A stretch of DNA of 6,864 bases from an uncultured Oscillospiraceae bacterium (GTDB lineage: Bacteria > Bacillota > Clostridia > Oscillospirales > Acutalibacteraceae), in NCBI GenBank assembly GCA_900546735.1, contig URDW01000113.1, positions 1-6,864 on the forward strand. Reading direction: 5' to 3'. Below, one piece after another: positions 6,176-6,864 of this stretch. The number at the start of each line of letters is the position of its first letter. The stretch's first letter is position 1. The notes beneath the pieces are model-generated. The model saw only the letters and a program-made list of their open reading frames with translations, was not told where the DNA came from and made no database searches. Position numbers and translations under genes: made by a program.

Positions 6176-6864
6176 TCATTCTTTTTCTGTTTTCACGCTC
6201 TGCGCGGCAGCATTTTGGCTTGTGCTGCGCATTTTTTTCAGCACCTTTTTAAACAGCACTGTAAACAAAATGGCGGTAAACGTAACCGCAATAAAATCAG
6301 CCACCGGTTCCGCCGCGTAAACAGCGGTCGTTTTGTCGGCCGGAAAAATCTGCGGCATAATGTAGATGAGCGGGATCAGCAGCACAAATTTGCGCACCAC
6401 CGCAACGGTGATGGAGGCTTTGGCGTTGCCGAGCGAGGTAAATGTCATCTGGCACGCCATCTGAATACCGAAAAGCAGCATGCACGCCATATAGATGCGC
6501 AGCGCTTTTTTCGTGAATGCAAGCAGTTCCGGCTCGCTTGTAAACATGGCGGCAAAAGCCTGCGGAAACAGCATTACGGCTGCCCAAAGCAGCGTGGCGT
6601 AACACATGCTGGTGATCAAAAGCAGCTTAAATGCGGACTTGACACGCTCTGTATTGCCGGCGCCGTAGTTGTAGCTGATGATGGGCTGCGCACCCTGGCC
6701 AAGCCCCTGCAGCGGCAGCATGGCAAACTGCATAACGCTTGTTAAAATCGTCATGGCGCCCACCGCCGTGTCGCCGCCGTAACGCAGCAGCGATGCGTTG
6801 AAGCAAACCGAGATCACGCTTTCGCTTGCCTGCATAATAAAAGTGGAAAGGCCCAGCGCAAGGC
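6176..6864 (-). CDS. MATE-family efflux transporter, C-terminal half (5' end outside window)
   Basis: This encodes the C-terminal half of a multidrug and toxic compound extrusion (MATE) transporter, an inner-membrane antiporter that exports cationic drugs or metabolites in exchange for Na+ or H+. About 228 residues are visible, whereas MATE proteins usually have about 450. The frame stays open past the Met codon at 6833-6835 (upstream residues read LALGLSTFI), so that Met is internal and the gene continues beyond 6864. The diagnostic part is the stretch GLGQGAQPIISYNYGAGN after a membrane helix, typical of the MepA/DinF-like MATE branch. Roughly six hydrophobic segments fit TM7-TM12: near STFIMQASESVISV, AVGAMTILTSVMQF, FKLLLITSMCYATLLWA, YMACMLLFGIQMA, FVLLIPLIYIM and FIAVTFTAILFTVLF. 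A basic then polar tail ends at TGA (6176-6178). The substrate cannot be inferred. The gene converges on the large secreted-protein gene and is probably unrelated to it. Confidence 0.95.
   Translation of the reverse strand, partial: LALGLSTFIMQASESVISVCFNASLLRYGGDTAVGAMTILTSVMQFAMLPLQGLGQGAQPIISYNYGAGNTERVKSAFKLLLITSMCYATLLWAAVMLFPQAFAAMFTSEPELLAFTKKALRIYMACMLLFGIQMACQMTFTSLGNAKASITVAVVRKFVLLIPLIYIMPQIFPADKTTAVYAAEPVADFIAVTFTAILFTVLFKKVLKKMRSTSQNAAAQSVKTEKE

Noticed and set aside
6089..6745. + strand open frame of 218 codons preceded by a purine-rich stretch (GGAAGAGGGAAG)
   Set aside because: It runs through the − strand gene's terminator and antisense to the clear MATE coding sequence. The product is His/Lys/Arg-rich with no family features. 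A very short peptide starting at 6089 cannot be fully excluded but has no support.

Overview
The window looks like the end of a short-read assembly contig from a Gram-positive anaerobe of the Clostridia. A gut Oscillospirales/Ruminococcaceae-type genome is my best guess. The reasons are moderately GC-rich genes set in AT-rich intergenic DNA, strong Shine-Dalgarno sites, compact intrinsic terminators, and a very large secreted Ig-like-domain protein. The assignment is inference; there is no rRNA or other taxonomic marker here.

Layout. Positions 1-31 are not genomic: they match the Illumina Nextera (Tn5) read-1 adapter, including the 19-bp mosaic end. Genomic sequence starts at 32. Positions 33-95 can be read as the last 20 codons of a + strand gene cut off by the contig end. 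They are followed by AT-rich DNA and a long-stem bidirectional terminator (188-231). A sigma-A-type promoter (about 333-362) then leads into a roughly 130-nt 5' leader with a GC-rich hairpin region (435-465) and a strong ribosome binding site (486-492).

The centre is one gene, 500-6001 (+), for a 1,833-residue secreted protein. It has a signal peptide, an uncharacterised N-terminal region, a long alpha-helical region, two diverged copies of a roughly 370-440 residue helical module (residues about 635-1073 and 1124-1494), a Big_2-type Ig-like domain (1572-1650), a short helical segment and a C-terminal beta-rich domain. There is no LPxTG motif and no C-terminal membrane anchor. I recognise the Ig-like domain but not the duplicated module, which is the part most worth following up.

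The gene ends in an intrinsic terminator (6017-6060). A second, separate terminator, a perfect 30-bp palindrome at 6131-6160 with a T-run on the other strand, serves the convergent − strand gene. That gene (6176-6864, running off the right edge) encodes the C-terminal half of a MATE-family multidrug/drug-sodium antiporter. The two genes converge, each with its own promoter side and terminator, so nothing suggests that they work together. No tRNA, rRNA, CRISPR array or biological mobile element was seen.
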